From Asterella californica (taxonomy: Eukaryota; Streptophyta; Marchantiopsida; Marchantiales; Aytoniaceae): DNA of 64,000 bases. Where the stretch lies: positions 6,014,001-6,078,000 of the forward strand of contig JAYKYS010000016.1 in assembly GCA_036924285.1 (NCBI GenBank). Direction: 5' to 3'. Below the pieces are notes generated by a model. That model was given only the letters and a program-made list of their open reading frames with translations, was not told the DNA's origin and did no database searches. Made by a program: the position numbers and the translations under genes. Below, piece after piece: positions 1 to 10,339 of the stretch (positions are counted from its first letter, which is position 1; every line of letters starts with the position of its first letter).

Positions 1-260
1 TCACTGTTTTCACCGAAAATTGCTTTACCCGTGTGCCACGATATATTATGTGGGGTTATGTGAGTTATTCTACTGGGTGTTACCTCTGTTTACGAGGTGT
101 GGTTCTTGTTCCACTGCTGAACCGCCATCGCTCATGAACATCATATTTTATCTGCTGATATCATATATCCCGATAATGTTCATACTAAGATATTAGAACC
201 GAATGTTCCTTCTAGGCGATGACCACATGAATTTATGCTTAAAATACTGTACGTGAATTT

Positions 261-288
261 ACCGCTGAGGAGGATACCGAGAATATGG
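261..288 (+). other. possible upstream ARPC2 exon end (unresolved)
   Basis: One frame reads TAEEDTENM, just before a GT (gtgtat). This resembles the PAEEE stretch that precedes the VKIASVREV block in plant ARPC2. The next exon at 416 needs one base carried over, however, and the GT here leaves phase 0 or 2. An in-frame stop also lies a few codons upstream. It may be an exon end with a non-canonical donor or a base error, or chance. No other upstream exon is visible in 1-415. Confidence 0.25.
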
Positions 289-415
289 TGTATCAGTCAG
301 TTTACATCGTAGTGTAGTTGGTTAGTCTTGGGCTTGGCTACTAATACTGTACTATCGTACGAGCTCCTAATATCTGTACATTTTTACAACCTTTGGGAAC
401 TCTTATCCATTGCAG

Positions 416-2733
416 GTCTTGCGGATCAGTTGATAGCTAAGCTTGCATCGTTACGCTCTGTTGTGCTTGGAGCACCGCTAAGGGAGATATTAAAGCACCT
501 GGCCACAAAGACGGTCGCTCCAGATGCCGATAGCCTTGTGGCTCTCATGCATAGGCCAAAAGAGGCTTACTTCATAGTCCCTCAGGTGAGAACTTTGCTT
601 GTCAGTGGGAGCCACAATAGAACCCTACCTCAGTCCAGGTTGTTCTTGGATATAACTTTCCCGCTAGAACATCAAGGAGGCACTGCGTCCGCGGTAAGCA
701 GTGTGGTAAACAACGTTGTCATTTTCGTTAAATGGAAAGCGTGGTCCAGTGGGAATCAGAGGGTAATTTGGTTACTGATAAGTGTACTCTTCACCCGAAA
801 GGTGAGTTTCCTGTATGTCGAAGGTAACCTGCCTGCAATGTCCGTTCTGGTTACCTGAGTCTCTTGCAGGCTGAGAGAGTAACGGTCGTGTTTCCGATGC
901 GGTTCAAGGACAATAACGATGTCATTCTGGGAACCTCCTTTCTGCAGGTGAACTCCCATGGGTACCAGCGTTCATCTTATGATTTATGGAGTGCTTTGCG
1001 GTTTTCGTGTAATGTGTTAGGTTTTTATTTATCTTTCGTGTAATGTATAGGGTTTTATTTATCTTAGTTTACCTCACTGTTGCATCTGGGGTTGTTCCGG
1101 TAAGCACCTTCGTGATTCATTGTTTTCATGGGCTCCTCTATCGGATGTGTAGAGCGGGAAACTGCTGATTATGGTATTCAGTAGTTGAGCATACAAGGTT
1201 ATGGTTTCTTAGATGACGTGGTGACTCCACTTTGGATACACATTCTAGCTTGCTTTGGGGGTTACTTTCAGCGTGTGGGCGTGGTTCCTGATTTCAACTG
1301 CCATTCCCGTGTACCAACATATACTTTCTCCTGGGTAAACTGAAGGAGTTCATGGAGGCAAGAAGATCTCCAGGACTAAGTACAGCACCTCCCTGTGTCT
1401 GGTCTCCTAAGGCTCCTGCGGAGATAATGAAAGACAAGAAAGAGGAGGAGCCCAACGCCGGTTGGGTCTCTTTCGGTGCGTAGTCAGTGTTGAGCTTGTG
1501 TGAATTGTACCTCTCTGTACCCCACCGAAGTTTTTTGAGAATCTTATCATTCGTTATCATCTCCGTACTTCGCATAGCGTGATGAAGGGACTACTTGGGA
1601 TGTAAGGACAGTTGATTTAGTGCTTAGGAGGCTTGAGGACAGTTGATTTAGTACTAGGAGGCTTGGCTTTTCAACGTCAGCGATACATTTTCTAGTTGTT
1701 CTGTATCTGATTAATACTCAAACCAATCTATAGCCCTACAGGTGTCCACGTTGAGTGTCAGCGGGTAGTTTGGCTCGTAATTTGACTGGTATCTGTGTCT
1801 GTTTCTGTGATAGTTATTTTTCCTCGGCATGTGGAAGGCGATAAGTTGGACAAGTTAGTTTGGATTTTATCCACGTTCTACGCCTATGTCAGTTATCACA
1901 TCAAGGTATACCTATTGCAATCAAGAATTCACAAGCAAACTTCTTTATGAAATTTTGACGAACTGTGTCTTCCGGCCGAAGTGAACTAGATGCATAACAT
2001 CTCAGTGTGTACCCGAAGGAAGTCCGATACTTCTGTTTCAGGGTTCTTAGTACGACTGCCGCGACCGAGGGAAAAGGATGGGGCCATAAGCTCAGAACTA
2101 ACGAACTATTTTATTGGGATTTATTGTTAAGAGCACGGTTGTTTTTAGTAGCACTCTGAGGAAACCTGAAAGTTTCCTCCGTCTTGGGTGACATCAAAAT
2201 TTGTAGATTTCTCTGCTTTTCCTGAATTTGTTGGACGCTAGGATGAAGGAGATGGCTGTGGACTTCCATGCACAGCTATCTCCTTCTCCTTTACTGAACG
2301 TTTTGCTAAACGAAGGCACATGAGTTGTGAATGTCCAAAAGATCTTCAATACCTGACTGAAAGACATGCTTTCTAGATGAGAAGAAAGTCAAGACCCACA
2401 GCGACCAGTGGGCATGTAACGCGCTTCATCTAATATGGATCTGCGGCGTTGTCTTGTCACTTGCCTTTCAGTGCTCGAAGGGTTTCATGCATACAAGGAT
2501 GCGGAGGCGAGTGGAGACACTCATACAGGTGACTAATAGCTTCGTGTGTAAGCTGAAGATGAGCTTACGCGGGAAGAGAAACACACTTGCGTTGACTGTT
2601 GGGGAACCGAAAAGGGTTTATGACAAGCGAGTGGTGCATGTGTTGTTTTATGCAGGTTCTAAATCGAGCGAAGCCTGAAATGGAGAAAGAGAGAAAAAGT
2701 ATGTCTGGTAGAAGTTTCAAACGTGCAGTATGA
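416..2733 (+). CDS. ARPC2: ARPC2, Arp2/3 complex p34 subunit (partial, 3' six exons)
   Basis: Exons read as 416-585, 870-947, 1346-1475, 1814-1905, 2472-2528 and 2656-2733, each with AG acceptor and GT donor and all joining in frame; stop TGA at 2731-2733. They encode about 200 residues matching plant ARPC2 in order: a VVLGAPLREILKHLA block ending HRPKEAYFIVPQ, then AERVTVVFPMRFKD, EFMEARR..APPCVWSP, VIFPRHVEG with STFYAYVSYHIK, CSKGFMHTRMRRRVETLIQ and the C-terminal VLNRAKPE..SGRSFKRAV. ARPC2 pairs with ARPC4 to form the core of the Arp2/3 complex, which contacts the mother actin filament and nucleates branched actin in the cytoplasm. The N-terminal third or more lies outside the window. The conserved blocks and splice sites look intact, so the gene is probably functional. 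An open reading across 328-858 continues past the true exon in the same frame and is not the gene model. Confidence 0.9.
1003..1066. repeat. 31-bp tandem duplication in ARPC2 intron
   Basis: The phrase TTTCGTGTAATGT followed by a TTTTATTTATCT tail occurs at 1003 and again at 1034, a period of 31 bp with a few mismatches. It lies in the intron between the 870-947 and 1346-1475 exons. Confidence 0.6.
1605..1666. repeat. 31-bp tandem duplication in ARPC2 intron
   Basis: AGGACAGTTGATTTAGT plus AGGAGGCTTG occurs at 1605 and again at 1636 with small differences. It lies in the intron between the 1346-1475 and 1814-1905 exons. Confidence 0.65.
2245..2286. repeat. 16-bp inverted repeat (hairpin) in ARPC2 intron
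   Basis: Arm GAAGGAGATGGCTGTG (2245-2260), a 10-nt loop, then CACAGCTATCTCCTTC (2271-2286). The arms match at 15 of 16 positions, and pairing extends a few bases outward with a one-base bulge. It sits in the intron before the exon at 2472. Confidence 0.7.
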
Positions 2734-4140
2734 CCGGACATATTTCTTTTTCTAAAGCTTTTGGATATAAGGACCAGAGAGATAAGCTCCTCCACTTATA
2801 TATTGAAGGTAAATATTCTGACCAAGAGGTACAAACGGAAGGAATTGAGTTGAGATTCCGTAATAGTCAATCTCGCCACCTACGTAGTCATGATTTTGAT
2901 CAGAGAAAGAAGAAACCCTCCTGAGAGGAGGAGAAACGTCAATGAGGCTTTGTGTGCGAAAATGGACTAACTGAGTGACAGACATTTGGACTGTGCATTA
3001 CTGGGTACACCACCAACCATGATGTGCCGCCTTCACTTTCGTCATCCTGTTCTAGGCAGTCCGTGTTCCAAAATCTGGGCAAACCCTGGAATACTATGTG
3101 TATAATTTGGATCAGCAGGGTACTGTAGGAGACTCACGAGTATTGATGAAAGGCAACCCACCATGTTCTGTTTCAAACTTTGATAATGGAGTTGGATCAA
3201 AGTAATAGCGGTTTTGGTAGACCGACGACTGCTTACTGTAAGTTGCGTCAGTCAGATCAGGCTAAGTTTAACACGCCTACAGTGCTGAATTTGCATGGAT
3301 AGCGCTTTCTCTTGTCCCCACCCGTATGTCTGTTCTCGGCTTGAATAAGGATGACACATCCCGATTGTTTGACAAACATGGAAAATCCTGAAGAATGCGG
3401 CTCTTCTGCTAACTGGGATTGCCGAATCTGCATTGACACCGTGAGATTTCGCGTCAGCGGCTCCGTCGGATTTTAGACTTTTATGTCTATCATCTTTAGA
3501 AATTACACGGCTAATTCCACGCCCGGTGAGGGCACCGGTGGTTAAACGAATCTGAATCAAAGAAGGATAGAAAATCCTCTGTGGCCCGAGCTTCATGTTT
3601 ACTTTCTCCTGCCAGTACTTCTACCGGGCGACTGGAATAGTGCGGCAGACTAGTCTTCCGGGAGATACTTTTGCCCTGGACGGAGCCGAGCGGCGCCTGG
3701 GAAACTGGTCGCAAACACGAGCCGTGATGTGACGCAGCTTTATTCTCTCGTACGGCACGGTCTATCGTTTGCTGCACGTATATGTAAGGTATTTAGAGTC
3801 AGAGTTAACTCTACTCTCTCATGGCTGCGCGAACCGAGGTCAGATAGGGTTTCACAGTAGCAGTGGATGACATCGCTATATCAAACGATCCGATACATAA
3901 GGTCCTTACGTCCACACAAGCAAGAATTGATAGACATGATAGGCTCTGTCGTGGGATGAGAGAGAAAAGGTGGCATACTCTAGATTTTCTTCCAGCGCCG
4001 TACATGATTGTGAATACTATGAGTTTCAAGTGCATCTTGAGACTCATAGTTCTCTCTGTACAAGAAGAGGAAGCAAAGGCCTCCCCAGCTTTACGTGTGA
4101 TCCCGTTCTCAACGGGCTATCCATAGGAAAATACAATTAA
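2734..4140. other. ARPC2 3' flank, no recognisable gene
   Basis: The first part is presumably ARPC2 3' UTR. Small open frames on both strands (for example 3252-3596 on - and 3863-4126 on +) show no motif I recognise and no plausible exon chain. A short imperfect hairpin (TATGAGTTTCAAG against CTTGAGACTCATA) lies at about 4018-4048. Confidence 0.5.
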
Positions 4141-5660
4141 GAGAATGGAAACCCAACTCAAATCCTTGAATCTCCTCCTGTTGAAGTCACCAACAATTGA
4201 TAGCATTAAAGAAAAGATCATCTCTTAAAAAAATAAGTTATATTGTTACTATAGTGACTCACTTGAAACTGCACAACTAAAAGACTAAACAATTACTAGG
4301 AGAAAATTTTTAAAAGTTTTCTTCCAGTCTGACCAAAGTACGAATGGCTCAAACGGTAATTAACGAAGTCATCTCTGATGATGGTCAAATGCAAAATATG
4401 GTCGATGGTATCTATGTGAAACATTTTTCTTTTACACTCAATTTATTCTCTCACAAATAATGACTCAAGATTCCAAGATCAATGAATTTCTCTCTTGCAT
4501 TCATAATCATTTAACACAAAATCAGAGAGACATACTAGAACGGCCACTCTTTGATTCTGAGCTTGATCACGCGATTAGAAAGCTCAAAAATGAAAAGACC
4601 TCTGGAATGGATGGCTTACCAAACTAACTATACAAAATGTTTTGGGAAGTACTAAAATCTCTTTATGAGAGGATCTTAAAAGAGTCTTATATAGTTGATA
4701 ATTTTTCCAAATCCTCATCTATTGGAATTGTAACCTTGATATTCAAAAAAGGTGAGAAAAATAAATGGAAAAATTATTGATCCATTACATTATTATGCAC
4801 AGACTACAAAATCATTGCAAAGGTGTTGGAAGAACGTATGAAAATGATAATTTCAGACATAATCCATGAAGATCAAATTGGTTTTGTACCACAACGTAGG
4901 TTTTAATATAAATACATAGCAAAACACATCACAAATAGTATGGACATTCGTAGTAGATATCGAGAAGGTATACGATTCAGTTGATAGATCGTTTCTAAAA
5001 AAGAGTCTCATCCAAATGAATTGTGGACGCAACATCTTTTCGTGGGTTGATGTGCTCCACTCAAGCTCATGCTATGGGGTTTTAGTTAATGATTTCTTAT
5101 CAAAAATATTTGATGTACAAAGAGGAGCAAGACAAGGTTGTCAGTGGACTCCTCTTCTCTTCATTTGTGCAATGGAATCCTTAGCATGTAATATTAGAAC
5201 TTCACATGTTCAAGGCTTAAAGCTACCACACAATGTACATATGCTCTATAATGGTTACCCAGATGACACAACATGTTATCTAGAGAACTTAGAGGATATC
5301 AAATCATTTGATCTATATTTGATGATTTTGATCTCCATTTGATAGCTATTTGTATGAACAGTTAATTGATTTTGAGATCGACTTAGAAGATCCAAGCGGG
5401 ATTATTGTTGATTTTTCTATATTCACTTTGAGATATGATGCAAATCTGAGAGCATTATGGTTGAAGAAATATGAATCAAACCTATACACTAAGGGTTGTA
5501 TAAAATAGATTAGCCGATATTGTTTTGAGATGGAAACTAAAAACTCGGTCTATCTTGGATAGAGTAATTACCGCTAAATCTTTTATTGCTTCTAAAATTT
5601 GATTTGCAACCTCGCAAGTCCCTCCTCCACAAAAGACTCTCCAGAAGATCCAAGCTACTC
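4140..5660 (+). mobile_element. non-LTR (LINE) retrotransposon fragment, decayed
   Basis: Pieces of a LINE ORF2 run in order on +. A pre-RT segment near 4345-4460 includes VINEVISDDGQMQNMVDGIY. Next come a DHAIRKLKNEKTSGMDGLP block (about 4566-4620), IGIVTLIFKKGEKN (about 4730-4765), then TDYKIIAKVLEERM and DQIGFVPQRRF. The palm follows with RGARQGCQWTPLLF (from 5121) and YPDDTT (5256-5273). The tail has SILDRVITAKSFIASKI and QVPPPQKTLQKIQ (to about 5650). Non-LTR reverse transcriptases copy RNA at a nicked target site, and the acidic pair of the active site is F/YADD. Here that alanine is proline, and stops and frame changes are frequent. The endonuclease half and ORF1 are missing or unrecognisable, so this is a 5'-truncated dead copy. 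Its sequence differs from the - strand LINE next door, so it belongs to another family. Confidence 0.85.
5016..5342 (+). pseudogene. LINE reverse transcriptase palm fragment
   Basis: This is the longest uninterrupted piece of the + strand LINE (108 residues). It carries RGARQGC near residue 36 and YPDDTT near residue 81, the two signature palm motifs of non-LTR reverse transcriptases. Proline replaces the alanine of the usual YADD or FADD, and the flanking frames are broken, so it is not a working enzyme. The ATG is internal to the ancestral ORF2 and has no meaning as a start. Confidence 0.8.
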
Positions 5661-6040
5661 TACTCTATACTCTGGAGCTGTGCTGTTCCACTTGTTGTTG
5701 AATCAACTTGTTCGTCCATTCTGAAAGTATCGTAGACTAGTGTCGGCAAGGGCTGTTACTGCTTGTGCGTATCATGCTTGTAACACTTGCAATATCAAAC
5801 GTACTCCATTAGCTAGATTGAATACTGTCAACTAATCCTTGCGAGGTTCCTCAACAAGACATGCCAGTTATTATGAAGCTTACTAATATTTCTCTACTGA
5901 CAATCTGATGGTCTGAATTCACCCTGTCAGCGACTATTAGCTCGTCGGATATTTGAGCAGTACTTCCCGAGTAATGCCTCGTGAATTGGTTGCAGTTTTG
6001 GGAGGAATGATCATGTAATTTCTTATATGGTTAAGATATG
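5661..6040. other. spacer between two LINE relics
   Basis: This has no open frame of note and no recognisable motif. It separates the 3' part of the + strand LINE from the 3' part of the - strand LINE, so the two elements end tail to tail. No clear poly(A) or poly(T) tract marks either end. Confidence 0.4.
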
Positions 6041-6586
6041 AGGTGTCATTGTTCATTTTTGAACGAGAAATTTCTGTGGCATCATGTCACTTTAAGTGTA
6101 ACGACCGCTTTCTCTTTCCATCACATGTCTCCAATCTTTCATGGTCAGCTCCCAGCCTTCTATTTTCTTGTTCTGCTGTAGTTTCTAGTACCACTCTTCT
6201 ACCTCTTGTAGTGGTCGTTGTGTATTTTCCACTTGGATCTTTTGAACCCAGGCTTGAGCCCTTTATTCTTCAACAACGCCTCCTTCTCACCTGCCAGTAT
6301 TGCAATTGCACCATGCTTTAAAGGGGGCAATTAAAGATTCCTTGCTCTTTTTAGCGAGTCTCATAACCTCTCCAACAATCACCTGTGTCAACCTCTCTTC
6401 TGCTTCGTCAAGGATGGTACCTTGTAAACTGTTGTGTTTAACCCGAACACTCTGCGGTCGTATCTTGTTGAAGGCTGCTCCAGACATTGTGAAGGGGAGT
6501 TGTATGTACCTGCTCTAGCAACCTTCGGAGGGATAGTCAGAAGTCATATTTCTTGGGCTGTCCAGTTCTTTTTCTCTTTTTGTCAT

Positions 6587-9323
6587 CTATCTTTGTTGAT
6601 GGGTGTTGTCATATGTCAGTCTTTTTGCAACTTGAATCCAATCTTCCTCTTCTTTTTTGATGAAGCAGATACAATGTTTGACTTTTAATATCTTTTGCTG
6701 TATGTCGAATGCTATTAGACCCACTCCTCCGTCCCTCCTTGTTCTCTTGAATTCCTCCCACGCAATCATTGGTACTTTGCCTTGTCCTTCTCTTTTGATT
6801 CCCCAAATGAATATGCAACACAACCTTTCCATAGATTCTAGTGTGGTCTTTCTGAATGATAGGCAAGTCAAGATGTATGTCGATATCGAGCACAACACAT
6901 GTTTTATCAGTCTAATTTTCCTTGCCATCGGGAGTATCCTGTACGTCCAGTTTCTCAGCTTTTTCCTCATCTTCTCTAGAATATATTGAGATTGCTCCTC
7001 TTCTGTTACTTGCTAGCCTATAGAGTATCCCAAGTATCTTACAGTCTCCTTTTTCTTTGCAATATGACAGCCTGTTAGATTCATCCATTTCGGAACCTCT
7101 TCCATTGCTAAGGGTATAATTGTAGATTTGACTACATTCAGTTTAGCCCCGGATATCTTTTCATACTCTTCTACTACCCTCTGAGGGTTACAGAAATTGC
7201 GCATGGAGGCTTCGAGACTTATCCCCGTGTCGTGATGCAGGAGTGCTTGTCTCTCATTTGTGTCAATGAGATCTCTTGAAGTTCTCCTCTCTCCTTGGCT
7301 TCATCCAACATACTCATCAGTGGTTGCGAAGCTAGGACGAATAAGAGAGGGACCAAAGGATAGCCTTGTCTTACTCCTCGTTGTAGTGTTGTCTCTTGCA
7401 AAGTGACCATTCACGTGGACTTTGATGTTGCCTCTTCTACCAACCTTTTGCTAGCATAATAAAGCTCTCATCAATGTTCATACATTTCATGGTTTCTCAT
7501 AAATACGCATGGTTCACTCTGTCGTAGACCTTTTCAAAATCTAATTTGACAAACATAGATTGAAACTTTCTTCTTTCAGCCCATTCTTTTCCTAGATTGA
7601 AAGCTAGCAAGTTATCAGCAATATGTCTATCTTTAATGAAGCCTTTCTGCGTTTTATCCACTAGTGTAGGTGTTACTTCTCTGAGGCGGTTGACGAAGAG
7701 CTTAATGATCACTTTGTACGATGTGCATAACATTGATAAAGGTCGCCAATTCTTCAAAGCTTCAAGGTCACCTTCTTTGGGTAGAAGTTTAATGACACCT
7801 TGCGTCATATTCCAAGTCATCTTCTTCTCTTCTCATAATTTGGAGATTACTTTCATGAAGTCATCTTCCATCATTGGCCACAACATCTTAATGACCTCAC
7901 TCTGCATCTCGTCCAGTCTTGGGATTTTGTCATTTCTTCAACCACTCCTCTTACTTCATCCTTAGTTGGGATTCTGGTTAAGAGTTCATTCTCTTCTCGA
8001 CTTGCTTTCTTCTTCACTAGGGCAAATGTCTTTCTCTCTGTTCCTGTGCCTATTCGATTGCTTCATCTCTTGTGAATAGTCGTTGGTAAAAGGAGTGAAT
8101 CTCGTTCATGATGTCTGGTATTTTCATCAACTTCTTCTCGTCTTCAGTCTGCAGGATTGCAATAGACTCTTTCATTCTTTTTGTCTTTGTGATGACAAAG
8201 AAGAATTTCAATGGAGTCTCTCCTTCCCGAGTCCATCTGAGTTTGCTTAGTTTCCTCCAGTATTCAGATTTTTCTCGTTCTAGTTCTCATATTTCTTGCT
8301 CCATACACACTCCATACATGTGAGTTGTTCATCAGCTAAGTTGCACCTTCTGTTCGCTAAGATCATTTTCTTGTTTTCCGGTCTCTCCAGTTTCTCCAAC
8401 CTCTGCTTCCTTCCCTTCCTTATCTCTAGCTCTCCTATCTGCAAGACCGCCTTCATTTTTGTCCATTTGAGCTCCCACGTTATTCTCGGATCGTTAGTCA
8501 AACCTCCTGACTCTTTCCAAGCTTCCTTACTTTCGTTGAGAAGCGAATTGGATTGAAAGGATTTGACATACACTTTATAGTATGTGCTCTTCTTGATATC
8601 TTCTTGGCTATTTTGTGTCCATGTCATCAGAATTGACAAATAATCTGACAAGACTTGCTTCTCATCATGCATAGTGGTTGATCTTCCAGTTAGCCATTCC
8701 TCCCTTTGAGAAATATAGATTCTATCCAGCCTAGATTGGTCGAGTCTACTTCCCACTTTTTGCTGTCTAGTGAAATACGGACCCTTCTGCGATGATGAGA
8801 TCACGGTGTCATCTTCCAGATCCATCATGAATTTGAGTTGCTGCCATTTCCTTTGTTCTGATCCATGCTAAACAACAGTTCTTCCTATGCTATCCACCGG
8901 AGTTTCTACAGAGTTCCAGTCTCCTCCAATTATCCAGTTGTCTTCCTCTAGTGTTCTACATAACTAGTCCCATAACAATGTACGTCTACCTCTGTCATTT
9001 GGTCCATATATCGATGCTACGAGAGAATTCATCTTCTTTTGTGTGTTTCTTCGCCCATGCTATTGTACCGTCACCTTTCACTCCTCCTTCTAACACTCTC
9101 CATCTGTCGTGTATTACTAAGGCAGCTCCTGCTAGTCCTTCTGTTGTGTAGTCCACTATGACGTTTCACTCTTCGCAGTTTGATGTAAGCAAAACATCGT
9201 CTTCTCCTCCTTAACCTTCAGTTCCTGTAACATCAAAATGTCTGGTTGTCTTCCGCATCCGTCTCACCATTTCTTCACTCTTCTCATATTGTTTGGGTGG
9301 CCTAGGCCCCTGACGTTCCACAT
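6587..9323 (-). pseudogene. LINE ORF2 relic: endonuclease plus reverse transcriptase
   Basis: The endonuclease begins AMWNVRGLGHPNN (9323 downward; NVRGLG at 9317-9300), followed by PDILMLQELKVKEEKT with the catalytic Glu. WIIGGDWNSVETPVDS has GGDWN at 8927-8913, and SRLDRIYIS lies near 8735-8705 with LSDYLSI after it. The reverse transcriptase shows VIKLLPKEGD, NWRPLSMLCTSYKVI, KTQKGFIKDRHIADN and FVKLDFEKVYDRVNH (7820-7497), then RGVRQGYPLVPLLFVLASQ (about 7385-7320). The YADD position reads roughly HHDTG near 7230. ISGAKLNVVKS and the MARKIRLIKHVL..FIWGIKREG..MIAWEEFKR segment (6970-6587) follow. Several frame changes separate these pieces. A further reading at 6487-6287 may be the C-terminus. 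The element is dead. Confidence 0.88.
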
Positions 9324-9364
9324 TGCAACTCAAAGTTGTAGCTCATGTGTACCCAAGCATAAGT

Positions 9365-10150
9365 TTATTTCTCCCCGTCTGGTTTAGCTCCCCATGTGCT
9401 GACATTGTTCTCCCTAGATCTGGAAGCTGACCGTGCCTGAGCAGATGTACTCTTATTTTTCCTTCCTGCTCCTTTTGCTTCTGCATGAACATGTACTCGT
9501 GCCTGTTTTGTACTCACCTTCCTCCTCCAGTTCCATTCCTTCCGTGCTTCTTCTTTGTTGACTTTCATTGTCTTTGTGGTTGCTCACGCCATTGACAGTT
9601 CCTGCTCATCCTCGATGGCATCCTCTGATCCCTTCGTGTCTTTTTGGGCCCGTTCTCTTTTCCTCGAGTCCTCCTTGTTGCTTCAATTGTCTCGTTGCTC
9701 CTTGTCATCCGCTTCTTGTTCTCCCTTGTATTCAAATCCTTTAGCGACTTGTGGCGCCTGATCCTCTTCCTCACTCCTCACCAGAGTTGCTAGTATACTG
9801 ACTGTTGGTGGGTTTCTGAAAGACGATGCAATACACATGTTATTTGACTTTGTTGTGTGACTTCTCTCTTCGATTGAGATGAAACCTTCCTCATCCACCT
9901 TCCCCTTCGATTTCTCTACATTACTATATGATACATCTGCTTCTTGTTTCCTTGTGTCTTGTCCTAGTCTTTTGTTTGGGCAATGTCTCACAATGTGTCC
10001 TCGTTGACTGCAGTGGAAGCATGTGTCATGTAAATTTTTGTCTACTATCTTTTGTCTATAATGTCTAGCTCATCATTATCCTCCACTTCCACCTCTATGT
10101 ACAACACTTCACATAGACTTGCTAGCATCTCTTCTCCTGGGTATTCATAA
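9365..10150 (-). pseudogene. LINE ORF1 relic with CCHC zinc knuckle
   Basis: Reading down the - strand, a short LCEVLYIEVEVED stretch (about 10120-10075) is followed by a zinc knuckle CFHCSQRGHIVRHC (CX2CX4HX4C) at about 10022-9980. A charged low-complexity tail comes next, containing DEEGFISIEERSHT. This is the usual layout of plant L1-like ORF1 proteins, which bind the element RNA. The N-terminal part beyond 10150 is not recognisable. The last part (9774-9365) is rich in Arg, Lys and Glu and shifts frame. It lies immediately 5' of the ORF2 endonuclease. Confidence 0.75.
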
Positions 10151-10190
10151 CCATGTTAATGTGATATAGAATCCTCAATAGATCTCTACT

Positions 10191-10275
10191 CCTCCTCCAA
10201 CACTTGAGATGATTGTCCCTCATCCATCACCACTCGAGATGATTGCTCTTCTTCCAACACTTGAGATGATGTCAC
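10191..10275. repeat. short imperfect tandem repeat (cacTtGAGATGAT)
   Basis: Three copies of CACTTGAGATGATTG-like sequence start at 10201, 10231 and 10258, separated by C/T-rich spacers, giving periods of about 30 and 27 bp. They lie between the 5' end of the LINE and the gypsy integrase relic. Confidence 0.6.
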
Positions 10276-10339
10276 TTTGGAGACATGGGATGCTTGCACG
10301 GATGGTAAACAATCTGCAAACCAGCAGCAACTGATGAAA

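Larger units (their letters stand above)
6040..10150 (-). mobile_element. L1-like non-LTR retrotransposon, nearly full length, decayed
   Basis: On the - strand the parts occur in canonical LINE order from high to low coordinates: ORF1 with a CCHC zinc knuckle (about 10150-9365), ORF2 with APE-type endonuclease (about 9323-8700), connector, reverse transcriptase (about 8000-7000) and C-terminal region (about 7000-6290). Such elements insert by target-primed reverse transcription and encode both proteins on one RNA. Frameshifts and stops occur throughout, and the usual active-site YADD is replaced (see the ORF2 entry). The 3' limit near 6040 is an estimate, and no target-site duplication was established. 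Confidence 0.85.

Noticed and set aside
328..858. 176-codon frame as the complete ARPC2-like protein
   Set aside because: Only codons in 416-585 match ARPC2; the rest is intron read in frame. The spliced model explains conservation and splice sites.
3252..3596. 114-codon - strand frame as a gene
   Set aside because: No family motif, no homologous text recognised, and overlapping frames on the same strand; probably chance.
5661..6040. Poly(A)/poly(T) tails marking LINE 3' ends
   Set aside because: I looked for A- or T-rich tracts at the expected ends and found none convincing, so the ends are given only approximately.
6043..6321. 92-codon + strand frame with hydrophobic run
   Set aside because: It lies opposite the 3' part of the - strand LINE, begins at a non-ATG codon and has no motif; most likely an antisense shadow.
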